The notes: a model not told the origin generated them from the letters alone. Positions 21,770 through 33,589 are shown, counted from the stretch's first letter. The stretch is DNA of 64,000 nucleotides from Diospyros lotus (GCF_014633365.1 NC_068351.1:26818366-26882365), one strand, 5' to 3'. Numbers and translations: made by a program.

Positions 21770-22499
21770 TGTTAGTGTAGGTGCTCTAGACCCAATTAGA
21801 TTGGGCTTGTTGTACACTGACAATTGTAATCATGTTTATTGTTTGAATAATGAGTTATTCAAATTCACAAGAAGTCATTCTATTAGTTTCTTGTTATTAT
21901 TGTAATAACCGAATGAAACTAGATAGAAGTCCATATGATGTATACTGTGATTAATCTATAAAGATGTGAGATGATGCATCACAGTTTCTAGACATCATTA
22001 AACGTCCCGAGTCGTAGCAATGTCAAGAATGGACATTGACAATTGCGGTAAGACTTGTATGTGCTATGTTTTTGCTATGTGATAGCAATGGAGGTCTCAC
22101 ACCCATAGGCATGGGGATGCCTAGACAAGTACATAGGTGACCAATGTTGGAGAACATGTCACTGGACATGACTCGCCATGAGAATCCATTTTGGTTATAT
22201 GTTGATGGAATTCTCATACGAGATGGGTGTAATTAATCTTTGGACCTGAGGTTGTCGCGGTTATCTCATAAAAAGACCGGCATGCTTTGACATCGTTTCG
22301 ATGGGCCTAGACAAAGGCTGCATGTGGGCGATCGTTGGGTATATCATGAGGCTTATGGAGATGGGTGTATAACCAAGATGAGACTCGTCTATCCCTTGAT
22401 AGAGGATGATGTATCTAAGGCGCTTTCGGTGGATATTCACTTTAAATCCATGGCCATGGTGAAAGAGATCAATAAGGAGTTATTGATTTACTTTCTAAT
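21770..22499 (+). repeat. 3' LTR of copia element 1, truncated
   Basis: Matches the 5' LTR closely from TGTTAGTGTAGG to CTTTCTAAT, then switches at 22500 to Tat-like RNase H sequence. About 900 bp of LTR is missing. Confidence 0.9.
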
Positions 22500-22902
22500 C
22501 TTTCCTGAGAGTTCTAGCTTCTAAAGCACCTGTTGGATTGGTTAATCAGTTAAGATCGTGATTTGGTGGCTTTGAAAATATGGCTTGAGCTTTTGGGCTA
22601 CTGTCACTAATGCTAGTGCTACCTTTTCGATCTTCTGATAACACAACTTAGCTACTTGGAAGGTTCTGCTGACAAAGTATACTGGCCGTTGTGACTTGCC
22701 TTTTTCCTTGACTAATATTGCATTGAGGGCATTATTAGTGATAGAGAGATAGAGTGAGAGCTTTTCTCTGGGTTCTGGCTTGGAAAGAATAGGGGAGGGG
22801 GCGTTAAGAGACCCTTGAGCTCTTGAAAGGCACCTTCACATTATTCTATCCACTGGAACTCTGCTGGCTTTTTTAGGCATTGGAAGAATGACCTCTCCCG
22901 AT
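22500..22902 (-). pseudogene. Tat-like RT-linked RNase H fragment
   Basis: This 403-bp block between two copia elements encodes, on the minus strand, SFFQCLKKPAEFQWIE, then AFQELKGLLTPPPL, a NALNAILVKEKGKSQRPVYF segment, AQKLKPYFQSHQITILT and DQPIQQVL. These are the landmarks of the gypsy RNase H that follows RT. Stops occur in the frame (for example after QWIE). The left edge (LELSGK) abuts the truncated copia LTR with no target duplication, showing a deletion at 22499/22500. Confidence 0.8.
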
Positions 22903-23698
22903 TGTTAGTGTAGGTGCTCTAGACCCAATCAAATTGGGTATGTTGTACACTGACAATTGTAATCATGTTTATTATTTGAATAAGGAGTTGTTCAAATTCA
23001 CAAGAAGTCATTCTATTAGTTTCTTGTTATTATTGTAATAACCAAATGAAACTAGATAGAAGTCCATATGATGTATACTGTAATTAATCTATAAAGATGT
23101 GAGATGATGCATCACAGTTTCTAGACATCATTAAACATCCCAAGTCATAGCAATGTCAAGAATGAACATTGACAATTACGGTAAGACTTGTATGTGCTAT
23201 GTGATAGCAATGGGGTCTCACACCCATAAGCATGGGGATGTCTAGACAAGTACATAGGTGACCAATGTTGAAGAACATGTCACTGGACATGACTCGCCAT
23301 GAGAATCCATTTTGGTTATATGTTGATGGAATTCTCATACGAGATAGGTGTAGCTAATCCTTGGACCTGAGGTTGTCACAGTCATCTCATAAGAAGACTA
23401 GTATGCTTTGACATCGTTTCGATGGGCCTAGACAAAGGCTACACGTGGGCGATCATTGGGTATATCGTGAGGCTTATGGAGATGGGTGCATAGCCAAGAT
23501 GAGACTCGTCTATCCCTTGATAGAGGATGATGTATCTAAGGTGCCTTCAGTGGATATTCACTTTAAATCCATCGCCATGGTGAAAGAGATCAATAAAGAG
23601 TTATTGATTCACTTTCTATTAAGTGAAGATATCCGAATGACTGAAGAAAAACTTATGTGATCATAATCAAGCAACACATTGCCAACTTGAGATCACAT
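22903..23698 (+). repeat. Partial copia LTR, first of tandem pair
   Basis: The first 796 bp of the LTR, ending CTTGAGATCACAT at the exact base where the next LTR starts TGTTAGTG. The corresponding position inside the next LTR is about 24503. Confidence 0.9.
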
Positions 23699-24944
23699 TG
23701 TTAGTGTAGGTGCTCTAGACCCAATCAAATTGGGCATGTTGTACACTGACAATTGTAATCATGTTATTATTTCAATAAAGAGTTATTCAAATTCACAAGA
23801 AGTCATTCTATGAGTTTCTTGTTATTATTGTAATAACCGAATGAAACTAGATAGAAGTCCATATGATGTATACTGTGAATAATCTATAAAGATGTGAGAT
23901 GATGCATCACAGTTTCTAGATATCATTAAACGTCCCAGGTCATAACAATGTCAAGAATGGACATTGACAATTGCGGTAAGACTTGTATGTGCTTTGTTTT
24001 TGCTATGTGATAGCAATGGGGGTCTCACACCCATAGGCATGGGGATGCCTAGACAAGTACATAGGTGACCAATGTTGGAGAACGTGTCATTGGACATGAC
24101 TCGCCACGAGAATCCATTTTGGTTATATGTTGATGGAATTCTTATATGAGATGGGTGTAACTAATCCTTGGACCTGAGGTTGTCACGGTCATCTCATAAG
24201 AAGATCGATATGCTTTGACATCGTTTCGATGGGCCTAGATAAAGGCTGCACGTGGGCGATCGTTGGGCATATCGTGAGGCTTATCAAGATAAGTGCATAA
24301 CCAAGATGGGACTCGTCTATCCCTTGATAAAGGATGATGTATCTAAGGCGCCTTCGGTAGATATTCACTTTAAATCCATGGCCATGGTAAAAGAGATCAA
24401 TAACGAGTTATTGATTTACTTTCTATTAAGTGAAGATATCTAGAAGACTGAAGAAAACTCATGTGATCGTTATCAAGCAACACATCGCCATACTTGAGAT
24501 CACATAAGATACATTGACGAGAGGATTGAATTACACGGTAACCATGCTGGTGAAAGGTTATTTGCGGATTATGAATCCTTCTGAATAATTGGGTAGGCAT
24601 GATGCCTTGCTAGAGGCCAATCTTGTCTTATGTGTTTGTACCAACACATTGCCAACATATTCGGAAGCCTAATGAGTCATACGTAATAAGCACGGTCCCT
24701 GGCTTAAACCAGAAGAGTGGACGTATGGTTAAGTGGGACACTTCGGCAAGAAGTTTTGCCGTCGTAGGTTCTCACGGAAAAAGAACAAATAGACGTAATG
24801 ACGTCGATATGACGAGGAGTCGTCATAATGGAAAGAGTTTCCTAAAAGTGGCAATTAATTAAATTAGGAAGGAGTTTCTAATTTAATAATTTTCTATTTG
24901 TTGTAGTGGCAAATAGGAAATAAAATATATTTGGGCTTAAGTTA

Positions 24945-25150
24945 ATATTTGGACTAAATTAGATTTGGGCCAAATATTAAATTAAATATTATATTTAGAC
25001 TAAAATGGATTTAGGCCAAATATTAAAATAAATATTATATTTAGACTAAATTAGATTTGGGCCAAATATTAAATATTATATTTGGACCAAATTAGATTTG
25101 GGCCAAATATTAAATAAAATATATTTAGGCTTGAATTAGATTTGGTCCAT
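24945..25150. repeat. About four ~45-bp AT-rich repeats within the copia LTR
   Basis: The string ACTAAATTAGATTTGGGCCA, followed by AATATTAAAT and TATTATATTTAG, recurs about four times with small changes. The copy number differs among LTR copies: fewer at 31905-31990 and essentially none in the 5' LTR of element 1. Confidence 0.8.
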
Positions 25151-25296
25151 AATATTTTATTTAACCTATAAAAGGATTGGGCCATTTAATTATATTTCTA
25201 GTTGGACTAGAATAAGCCCACTTAAGATTCTAATTAAATTAGAATTAATGGTCTAGCCCAATCCATTAGGGTTTTAGAAACCCTAGGATATTTCAC

Positions 25297-25304
25297 TATA
25301 AATA
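25297..25304 (+). promoter_or_regulatory. TATA box of copia LTR promoter
   Basis: TATAAATA preceded by GAAACCCTAGGATATTTCAC. The same element occurs at 32159-32166 in the 3' LTR but is missing from the LTRs of copia element 1. Confidence 0.6.
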
Positions 25305-25694
25305 TCCCTTTATGGGTTGCCCAAAATAGTTGTGTTTCTGGTGTCGTTTTTCAAGAGTTGAAAAACGTATTGCTGTTCACTCTTCCTGTTTCTTTTTGCA
25401 TCGATTTGAAACGTGGGTGTTCTTTTACCGTCCATACACAAGCCCCACAAAGGAGAAGGAGCTAGCACTCCTATTCCGCTCTCCTTGCCAACGGACGCGT
25501 GCCGCGTATCACGAGTTAGAGGCCGGACGCTTGGACGGCTCGAATCCGCGAACGACTTGATAATCTAAAGGTTAGATTTATTTATTTATTTGTGAATGAT
25601 TTAATTTCGACGTTGATCCAATCGCCGGGATCGGGGTAAGTTTAAAATTTTGAACTACGTTGTTTACCTCATAGCGATCTTGCTTTACTTTTAG

Positions 25695-25707
25695 TGGTAT
25701 CAGAGCC
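25695..25707 (+). other. Primer-binding site of copia element 2
   Basis: TGGTATCAGAGCC one base after the LTR end, initiator-Met tRNA type. Confidence 0.9.
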
Positions 25708-27555
25708 ATCGTCGAAATATTTCAATTCCTTACGTGCGGATTCGATTATGTTGTTATTTGTGAAATAATTAAATAATTGTTACGTTTGTATTTTTTGGAT
25801 TGCAAAACGTTTTTAGGTGAAGGGCAAAAGATCGTGTATGACACGAAAAAGGGCGAAACAGGGTTCGGGGTGCGTACGGATGCACCGGGGCGTCGAAAGA
25901 CGGGGCTAAGCGGGGCCCGCGCGCGCTGGGCACGACCTGGGGTGACCTGGGAGCGCGCAGGCGGCCCCAGCTGCGGCCGTGCGTGCGCAAGGCAGCCCCA
26001 AGCGCGGCCGCACGCGCGCGCATTGCGCGGTCGAGCGCGGGGCCCCAGCGGCCCCTACCGCCCTTGCGCAACCCCATGCGCGCCCAGCGCGAGCCAGGTG
26101 CGGCCTAGCCCCGGGCCCTTGGCTTTTTTGGGCTGCCAGCCGCCTCCCGGCCCCTCCCGCTCCTTTGGGCTTTCGTTTGACCCTTCCTCGGGATCCCCGT
26201 GAAGCACCCGGGCTGACCCTTCGGTGGCCCAGTGCGTTTCGTTCCCTCAGGTGAGGCCCGGCCAAATTGTTTGGCTATTTTTATTATTTTTTTCCGATCC
26301 ATGAGTGTATGACACTTATGGGCCGTGATTAAAATTGGGCCAGGGCTGTTAATTGGGTTATTTATTATTGGGCTGCTAGTGTATGTTTGACACGCATTGG
26401 TTGATCAAAGGCCTGTTGAGCCTTATTAGTTAGACTAATTGATGGAGCCCAAGCCCAACACAATTAAAACAAGTTTGTTTTTCCAAAATTATATAAATTT
26501 TCAATTTATTGAAAGCGTTTCATTAAGATTGAAATAGATATGATAATTAATTAACATAATCTAAATGAATCAATGTGATTGATTGCATGGGTGTATGCCA
26601 TGGATCGAGTCGACCATTTATTTTATGTTGGGAATGAATGCTTGTAAATTTGATTTTTGAAATAGGGCCTGCGTGTCCTGCCTCTCTTATACTCTGATGT
26701 ACATTCTTTTCTCATCTCACTCCCCCTGAATGTAACTCGGGGTTTTTGATTCTATGTAATGCATGTAGAATAGAATAAAGTAGTTATAGTTGTAGTTTGT
26801 ATGAAGAGCAAGAGATGGAGCTAAATTGAAGACAAGATTTGAAGACCAACGAAGGCTTGGAGAATGTGCTTGAGAAGCAAGATGTGATTATTCACCTAGG
26901 TTTGACCCGCTAGCTTCCCTTCTATGGCTCGAGGGGGCTAGCCGTAGTTATCCATACCATACACCGGTTTGAGTCGTTTATTATGCATTATTAATTTGAT
27001 TAATTGCATGTGCTGAGACCTAAATAAATAAATAATAAATCCCTCATTAATATTAAGCCAACTTGCCTTCCATCATTATGAAGCATTAGGTTTCTAGCTG
27101 GCACTTGATTTGTTGAGTCACTCAAGGTCATGTGTCACCTATGATTCCTATGCTTCATGGGCCATGAGATGTCCCTGAATGATGGGTCCAACTTAACTAG
27201 AAAGGTGGGATTTGTTGAGTCACTCAAGGCCTTATTGAGTATAGAGGCAAAGATTGGGAGTCACATATGATGTGCTTGACAAGGAGTTGTCAACCCAATG
27301 AATCTAGGAGTTGCATGGAGATGCAATTGGTAGCAAGTACCTACCTAATCAATCCTAGCACAATTTGTTGAGTCACTCAAGGTTGTGCGAGGAGAGATGG
27401 GATCCTAGCCCGCTAGGAAATCTTCCAACGGGATTTCCCGAGTTATGTCTTGAGGGTGGAAAACTCGTAGAAAATAGTGGGAGCAATCATAAAATGTTAC
27501 TTTTTTCAATTTATGATTTCGTAATTCAATATGATTATAATAATATCTCTATTCA
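25708..27555 (+). other. Leader region of copia element 2, no credible gene
   Basis: About 1.85 kb with the same layout as in copia element 1: a GC-rich block at about 25890-26250, then AT-rich sequence with three copies of TTTGTTGAGTCACTCAAGG at 27109, 27211 and 27364. Overlapping Ala/Arg-rich frames in the GC-rich block lie on both strands. Confidence 0.75.
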
Positions 27556-28262
27556 GTTGTTGATCTAGAATGTCTGGAAACATGTCGATAAGATCGATAC
27601 TCGAGGGAAATAATACATTTGACGGACTAATTTCTATGACTGGGAGATCATCTTGAGGATAGACCTCACGTATGATAAGATTCTTTATGCGATAGAGAGC
27701 TATCTTCTTACGAAGCCACCAGTTAAGGAAATAGTAGCACATTAGGCCTGGACGATGCACAAGGGTGATATGATCATTGCTTGGTGTATCGTCTTAGCTT
27801 CCATGACCCCAAAACATAGGTCGCATCATAAGAGTTATGATGCCTATGAGATCATGGCTAAGCTCAAGGATCATCTATTGAGAAGCATGTCATGGAGATG
27901 ATACGTTTTATCAATAGGTTTCTACAGCTGAACTTAGGTATGGATGCCGAGACTTATCCTAGATTTGGGGCTACAGTCCCTCCTTAACGGCTATGGAAAA
28001 GACTCTTGGAGAGTGGTTGTCTATACTTAGGGAGACCAAGCCTAAAATTGATTATAGGCCAAGGGAAGTGTTCTTTTAGTTGAAGGGCCCAAGGCGCACA
28101 GGGGCAAGCCCAAGAGTAAGAAAGCCAAAAGGAAGAAAAGTTCTTCTATTGCGCAATCTGGAAGTGTCCAGAAGACTAAAACCCAAAGGGCAAAGAGGAT
28201 GCAATCTATCTCCACTGTGATAAATCGAGAAGTGTAGAGTAAAAAGAGTTCTACTCATGACA
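27556..28262 (+). pseudogene. copia gag (UBN2-like), degraded
   Basis: 27625-27760 encodes NFYDWEIILR, DLTYDKILYAIESYLLTKPP and VKEIVAH; 27770-27900 adds MIIAWCIVLASMTPKHRSHH and AYEIMAKLKDHLLRSMSW. A vestigial zinc-knuckle segment lies near 28210. Stops replace expected tryptophan or glutamine codons, and there are frameshifts near 27900 and 27985. The same Gag as copia element 1, slightly better preserved. Confidence 0.68.
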
Positions 28263-28309
28263 CTTCAGGTATTTATGTTATTGGAATTAATCTATCTACT
28301 TCTGATCAG

Positions 28310-28690
28310 TCCACATGGGTATTAGATACTAGATCTAGTGCTCATATTTACACTTTTGTGTATGGGCTTAGGAGTACGAGGAGATTAATAATAGGAGAAG
28401 TGTACCTACACGTGGTAAATGGATCAAAAGTTGTTCCATTAATTGTAGGGACCTATTTATTAACATTGCCCATAAGGCTTGTATTGGAATTACATAACTG
28501 TTACTATAATTCTAGTTTGACTAGGAATATAATTTCTAATTCTTGTTTGACAAGGATGGATATTCATTTTTATTTAAAGACAATAGTTGTTTATTTTATA
28601 AAAATGAGTTGTTTTATGGTAAAACAACAGTACGTAATGGTTTGTATGTCCTTGATGTTGATACTCCTATCAATAACATAAATATTAAGT
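28310..28690 (+). pseudogene. copia protease, degraded
   Basis: WVLDTRSSAHIYTFVYGL (about 28315-28370) carries the protease active-site region with the usual G after DT changed to R. A 107-codon frame from 28358 continues with GEVYLHVVNGSKVVPLIVGT and NCYYNSSLTRNIISNSCLTR. Catalysis is unlikely. Confidence 0.7.
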
Positions 28691-28729
28691 GACTTAAATC
28701 AGGTGATTTAAATAGCACTTATTTATGGC

Positions 28730-29402
28730 ATTGTCGCCTTAGCCATATAAATGAGACTCGCACATCCAACTTGTATAAAGTTGGATATCTTGGCACATTT
28801 GATTATGAATCATATGGTGCTTGCAAATCTTGTTTGCTTGGCAAAATGATTAAGTCTCCTTTTAAAGTAAAAGGAGTGAAGGCCACAAAAGTGCTAGGGC
28901 TTGTGCACATTAATGTGTGTGGGCCCATATCCACCCAAGCTCGAGGTGGTTATGTCTACTTCATAACCTTTACTGATGATAGATCATGTTTTGGTTATGT
29001 GTATCTTATGAGACACAAATTTGAGGCTTTTGAAAAGTTCAAATAATTCAGATTTGAAGTAGAGAAAAAAACTGGGAAAAGTATGAAAGTACTTCGATCA
29101 GATCGAGGTGGTGAATACTTGAACAGTTAGTTTCTAGATCATCTGAAGAAGAATGAGATTCTCTCACAATGGACTCCACCTGGAACACCGGAGATGAATG
29201 GTGTGTCTGAAAGGAGGGATAGGACCTTGTTGGACATGGTCTGGTCCATAATGAGTCGCACTGAACTCCCTATTTCATTTTGGGAATACACACTCCTCAC
29301 CACGATCTTTGTTTTGAATAGGGTTCCAAGTAAGTCAGTTACTCAGACTCCATATGAGATATGGAAAGGAAAGAAGCCAAATCTGTCTTTCCTTAAGATT
29401 TA
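28730..29402 (+). pseudogene. copia GAG-pre-integrase and integrase, degraded
   Basis: The 91-codon frame from 28771 encodes YKVGYLGTFDYESYGACKSC, LLGKMIKSPFKVKG and GLVHINVCGPISTQARGGYV. The first catalytic residue, usually Asp in HxDVCGP, reads Asn (HINVCGP). After a stop at 29044, RSDRGGEYLN follows, and 29194-29403 gives MNGVSERRDRTLLDMVWSIM through QTPYEIWKGKKPNLSFLKI. DNA insertion activity is lost. Confidence 0.78.
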
Positions 29403-29470
29403 GGGTTGTTAAGCTTATGTTAAGCGTGTTGACAATAATAAGCTAAAACCCAAATCGATGAGATGTTTGT

Positions 29471-30500
29471 TTGTGGGATATCCAAATGGATATTACTTTT
29501 ACTACCCATATGAACAAAAGGTGTTTTGTTGCCAAGTATGTGGTGTTCCTTGAAAAGGAATTCTTAGATGCTGTGGCTAGTGGGAGGAATGTTAAGCTCG
29601 AAGAGATTCGAGGTGAACCACAAACAAATATTTCCCTCCAGGAACCTGAGAAAGATCAGACACAAGATGTTGTGTCAACTCCCCAACCTTCTACACAAGA
29701 ACCTCATAGGTCGATGAGGGTTCGTCGCGAGCAAGAGAGATATGGATTTCTCATCTCGGCACATGAAGATGTGCTTCTGGTTGTGAACGATGACCCTACT
29801 ATCTATGATGAGGCAATGTCTGACATTGACTCTGGGTTATGGCGATGACAAAACAACTTTCCTTATAGGAAACCTGGTCGAGGATGTGTATATGACACAG
29901 CCTGATAGTTTTGTTACTCATAAACATGCAAATAAGATTTGCAACTTGCAAAGGTCCATTTGTGGACTAAGGCAAGCATCTCGGAGTTAGAATCAATGTT
30001 TTGATGAAAAGATCAAAAAGTTTGATTTTTCACAAAAGGGAAGTTGATCCTTGTGTTTAGAAGAAGGTTAGTGGGAGCGTGATGGTCCTTTTAGTCCTAT
30101 ATGTGGACAATATATTGCTCATAGGGAATGGTGTTCCCATGATACAATTAGTTAAAATATGGCTTTCAAAATATTTTCTCCATGAAGGATTTGGGAGAAG
30201 CAGCCTATATTCTGGGAATAAGGATCTATAGAGATAGATGCAGGAGGTTGCTAGCACTCTCCCATAGCACGTACATTGACAGGGTGCTAAAGAAGTTTAG
30301 CATGGAAGATTCTAGGAGGAGAAGTCTTCCCATGTCACATGGAATACATCTCTCCAAGGCTATGTGTTCGAAGACATAATATGAGAGAGATATGATGAGT
30401 CGAGCAGCATATGCCTTGGCTATTGGCTCGATCATGTATGCCATGTTATGTATGAGGCCTGATATCGCATATACTTTGAGCATATGTAGTAGATATCAAG
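29471..30500 (+). pseudogene. copia reverse transcriptase and preceding linker, degraded
   Basis: The linker frame 29471-29848 (LEKEFLDAVASGRNVKLEEI, STQEPHRSMRVRREQERYGF) precedes RT. RT landmarks are DDKTTFLIGNLVEDVYMTQP, NKICNLQRSICGLRQASRS, LVLYVDNILLIGN near 30105 and MKDLGEAAYILGIRIYRDRC from 30182, then IGSIMYAMLCMRPDIAYTLS. In the catalytic motif the second Asp of YVDD is Asn. One frameshift near 29845 and several stops break the frame. Confidence 0.78.
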
Positions 30501-30559
30501 CTGATCCGGGTTAGAAACACTGGATTGCTATGAAAACCATTCTTAAGTACTTGTGAAGC

Positions 30560-31080
30560 ACTAAAGAGATGTTTTTTTCCATATGGAGAATGAGAGCATA
30601 CCATGAAGGGGTTCATGGATGTCAGTTTCCAATTCGACCATGATGATTTTAAATCACGTGCAGTCGAAATTCATATTCTGCCTATATGGCTGGGTCATGA
30701 GTTTGAAGAGTTCCAACAAGAGATAGTGGCAGATTCAACAACTGAAGTCGAATACATAACAACCTTCGAAGCAGCTAAGGAGGTTGTATGGATCCGTAAG
30801 TTCATTGATGAACTTAAAGTGGTGTCCAGCATTGTTGATCCAATAACAGTTATTGGGACAATAATGGAGCCATCACGTAAGCGAAGGAACCATGGTCTCA
30901 TCAACAGACCAAACTTGTATTGCGGCATCACCATATGATAATGGAGATTATCAGCTGAGGTGACATATGTAGAGAAAGTATCGATGGATGACAACGTCGT
31001 AAATCCCTTGACTAAAGCTCTGTCCCAGGAGAAACATGAAAGTCATGTTTGATCATCAGGTATAAGATACATGAATGATT
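30560..31080 (+). pseudogene. copia RNase H, degraded
   Basis: The 111-codon frame from 30603 has MKGFMDVSFQFDHDDFKSRA, ADSTTEVEYITTFEAAKEVV and WIRKFIDELKVVSSIVDPIT. A pol tail reading SMDDNVVNPLTKALSQEKHE lies near 30985-31040. RNase H would remove RNA from the RNA-DNA hybrid; the YCDN-containing segment is corrupted here as in copia element 1. Confidence 0.7.
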
Positions 31081-31091
31081 GGCTCTAGTGC

Positions 31092-31102
31092 AAGTGGGAG
31101 AT
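31092..31102 (+). other. Polypurine tract of copia element 2
   Basis: AAGTGGGAGAT directly before the 3' LTR. Confidence 0.9.
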
Positions 31103-32557
31103 TGTTAGTGTAGGTGCTCTAGACCCAATCAAATTGGGCATGTTGTACACTGACAATTGTAATCATGTTATTATTTGAATAAAGAGTTATTCAAATTCAC
31201 AAGAAGTCATTATATTAGTTTCTTGTTATTATTGTAATAACCGAATGAAACTAGATAGAAGTCCATATGATGTATACTGTGAATAATCTATAAAGATGTG
31301 AGATGATGCATCACAGTTTCTAAACATCATTAAACGTCCCAAGTCGTAGCAATGTCAAGAATGGACATTGACAATTGCGGTAAGACTTGTATGTGCTATG
31401 CTTTTGCTATGTGATAGCAATGGGGGTCTCACACCCATAGGCATGGGGATGCTTAGACAAGTACATAGGTGACCAATGTTGGAGAACGTGTCACTGGACA
31501 TGACTCGCCATGACTCGCCATGAGATGGGTGTAACTAATCCTTGGACCTGAGGTTGTCACGGTCATCTCATAAGAAGATCGATATGCTTTGACATCGTTT
31601 CGATGGGCCTAGATAAAGGCTGCACGTGGGCGATCGTTGGACATATCGTGAGGCTTATCGAGATGGGTGCATGACCAAGATGGGACTCGTCTATCCCTTG
31701 ATAGAGGATGATGTATCTAAGGCGCCTTCGGTGGATATTCACTTTAAATCCACGGCCATGGTAAAAGAGATCAATAAGGAGTTATTGATTTACTTTCTAT
31801 TAAGTGAAGATATCCAGAAGACCGAAGAAAACTCATGTGATCGTTATCAAGTGAGTTTTGGAGTGGCAAATAGGAAATAAAATATATTTGGGCTTAAGTT
31901 AGTATTTGGACTAAATTGGATTTGGGCCAAATATTAAATTAAATATTATATTTGGGCTAAATTAGATCTGGACCAATTATTAAATAATAAATATTTGGGC
32001 TTGAATTAGATTTGGGCTAAATATTTTATAAATGGATTTGGGCTACTTACTTATATTTCTAGTTGGACTAAAATAAGCCCACTTAAGATTCTAGTTTAAC
32101 TAGGATTAATGGGCTAGCCCAATCCATTAGGGTTTTAGAAACCCTAGAATGTTTTCTCTATAAATATCCCTTTATAAGTTGCCCAAATATAATGGTTGGT
32201 TTAGTAGTTTTTCAAGAGTTGGAAAACGAATGCCATTCACTCTTTCCTGTTTCTTTTTGGCATCGATTTGAAACGTGAGCGTTCTTTTCGTCCATACACA
32301 AGCCGAAAAAAGGAGAAGGAGCTAGCACTCCTATTCCGCTTTCCTTGCCAACGGACGGGTGCCAAGCATCACTAGTTAGAGGCTGGACGCTTGGACGACT
32401 CGAATCCGCGAACGACTCAAAAATCTAAAGGTTAGATTTATTTTATTTGTATGTGAATGATTTAATTTCAACGTTGATCTAATCTCCAGGATCGGGGTAA
32501 GGTTCAAAATTTTTTGAACTACGCTGTTTGCCTAGTAGCGATCTTGCTTTACTTTCA
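31103..32557 (+). repeat. 3' LTR of copia element 2
   Basis: 1455 bp, TGTTAGTG to CTTTACTTTCA, followed by the CCGAT duplication. Relative to 23699-25693 it lacks about 425 bp near 31850 (GTTATCAA joins GTGGCAAATAGG) and part of the AT-rich repeats, but keeps the TATA box at 32159-32166. A small ACTCGCCATG duplication sits near 31503-31520. Confidence 0.9.
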
Positions 32558-33344
32558 CCGATCTGCCGATCTTGAGAGAAAGCGAGACAAAGCTGTTACT
32601 CGGCCTATTAATCACTTGGCCTCCTTTGCATTGGCGAGGCTGTGCATCTTGAGGATGGCTTTGCATTTGTTGGGGTTGGCCTTGATTCCTTGACTGGTTA
32701 ACATATAGCCGAGGAATTTGTCGGCTTATACTCCAAAAGCGCATTTGTCTAGATTGAACCTCATGTTGTGTTTTCAGAGTTGGCCGGAGATTTTGGATAA
32801 GTCCGAGCAGTGATCTTGACTCTCCGATGTCTTAGTCACCATGTCGTCCACATATACTTTGATGTTTCAACCAATCTACTTGGCGAACACCTTGTTCATC
32901 AGTCACTGATATGTTGTGCCTGCATTTTTCAACCCGAATGGCATTACTCGATAACAAAAGTTAGCATTTTCTATGATGAATGTCGTCTTCTCTTCATCTC
33001 CAGGATGCATTTGGATTTGGTTATAGCCGGAGTAAGCATCCATGAAGCTCAAGTACCTGTATCCGAATGCTGCATCTACAAGCCGGTTAATGTTGGGTAA
33101 TGGATATGAATCCTTTGGGAATGCTTTATTTAGGTAAGTGAAGTCGACGCACATTCTTCACTTGCCCAAGGACTTCTTTACCATGACTACTTTGGTGAGC
33201 CACATTGTATATGGGGCATCCCTGTTGAATTTGGCCTTTAAGAGCTTTGTCGTCTCTTAGCTTTCTTTTTCTTTGGGCAACCGGTTTGACCTTTAGATCT
33301 AGCGCTAGCCTATGGCAGATGATGGATGGATTTATCTTGGGCAT
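32558..33344 (-). pseudogene. Tat-like reverse transcriptase (degraded)
   Basis: Reading leftwards: 33154-32903 encodes MCVDFTYLNKAFPKDSYPLP, a SFMDAYSGYNQIQMHPGDEE run and CYRVMPFGLKNAGTTYQ. Next come KVYVDDMVTKT (about 32850), carrying the YVDD catalytic motif, and the FLGYMLTSQGIKANPNKCKA thumb region. The last codons ALSRFLSRSADR abut the CCGAT duplication of the copia insertion. RT would copy element RNA into DNA; scattered stops and an early frameshift make this copy non-functional. The frame continues at 22902. Confidence 0.8.
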
Positions 33345-33589
33345 GTCGGCGGGTGTCTAAGCTAAGAGGTTGGCATTTTATTGGAGTAGGCTGATCAGTC
33401 TCTTTCTAAATTCTTCTGGCAATGTGGAACTAATGTGGGCGATTTGTTCTGGCTAGGGGCTCAGGCTCACAGGGTGGAGTTCTTCTGTGGGTTGAGGGCG
33501 ACTGTCTGAAAGCTCATTTCATGGGACTAGCTCGGTCGTATTTATGTTGTGGTGTGGGGCTTGGCCGCTAACACCCGTGGTATGGTTAC

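Larger units (their letters stand above)
14670..22499 (+). mobile_element. Ty1/copia element 1, degraded, right LTR truncated
   Basis: Copia layout on the plus strand: LTR (14670-16291), PBS TGGTATCAGAGCC, long leader with a GC-rich block, gag, protease, integrase, RT, RNase H, PPT AAGTGGGAGAT, and a 3' LTR cut after 730 bp. Integrase before RT defines the copia order. It inserted into the minus Tat-like element; the right LTR end and about 500 bp of host are missing, so no target duplication remains. Stops and frameshifts throughout make it inactive. It is clearly the same family as 22903-32557. Confidence 0.85.
23699..25693 (+). repeat. 5' LTR of copia element 2 (full length)
   Basis: TGTTAGTGTAGG ... 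CTTTACTTTTA, 1995 bp, the longest copy of this LTR in the window and the best available reference. It contains tandem-like repeats (24945-25150) and a TATA box. Confidence 0.9.
22903..32557 (+). mobile_element. Ty1/copia element 2, with LTR-LTR tandem at left end
   Basis: Outer ends TGTTAGTG (22903) and CTTTACTTTCA (32557) are bordered by a perfect CCGAT duplication (22898-22902 and 32558-32562). Inside are a partial LTR (22903-23698), directly followed by a full LTR (23699-25693), PBS, leader, gag, protease, integrase, RT, RNase H, PPT and a 3' LTR (31103-32557). It interrupts the minus Tat-like element exactly between RT and RNase H codons. Coding parts have stops and frameshifts but somewhat longer open stretches than copia element 1. 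Confidence 0.88.

Noticed and set aside
25769..26302. Long GC-rich open frames in the second copia leader
   Set aside because: Same composition effect. The block differs from its counterpart at 16500-16800 by indels that do not keep a frame.
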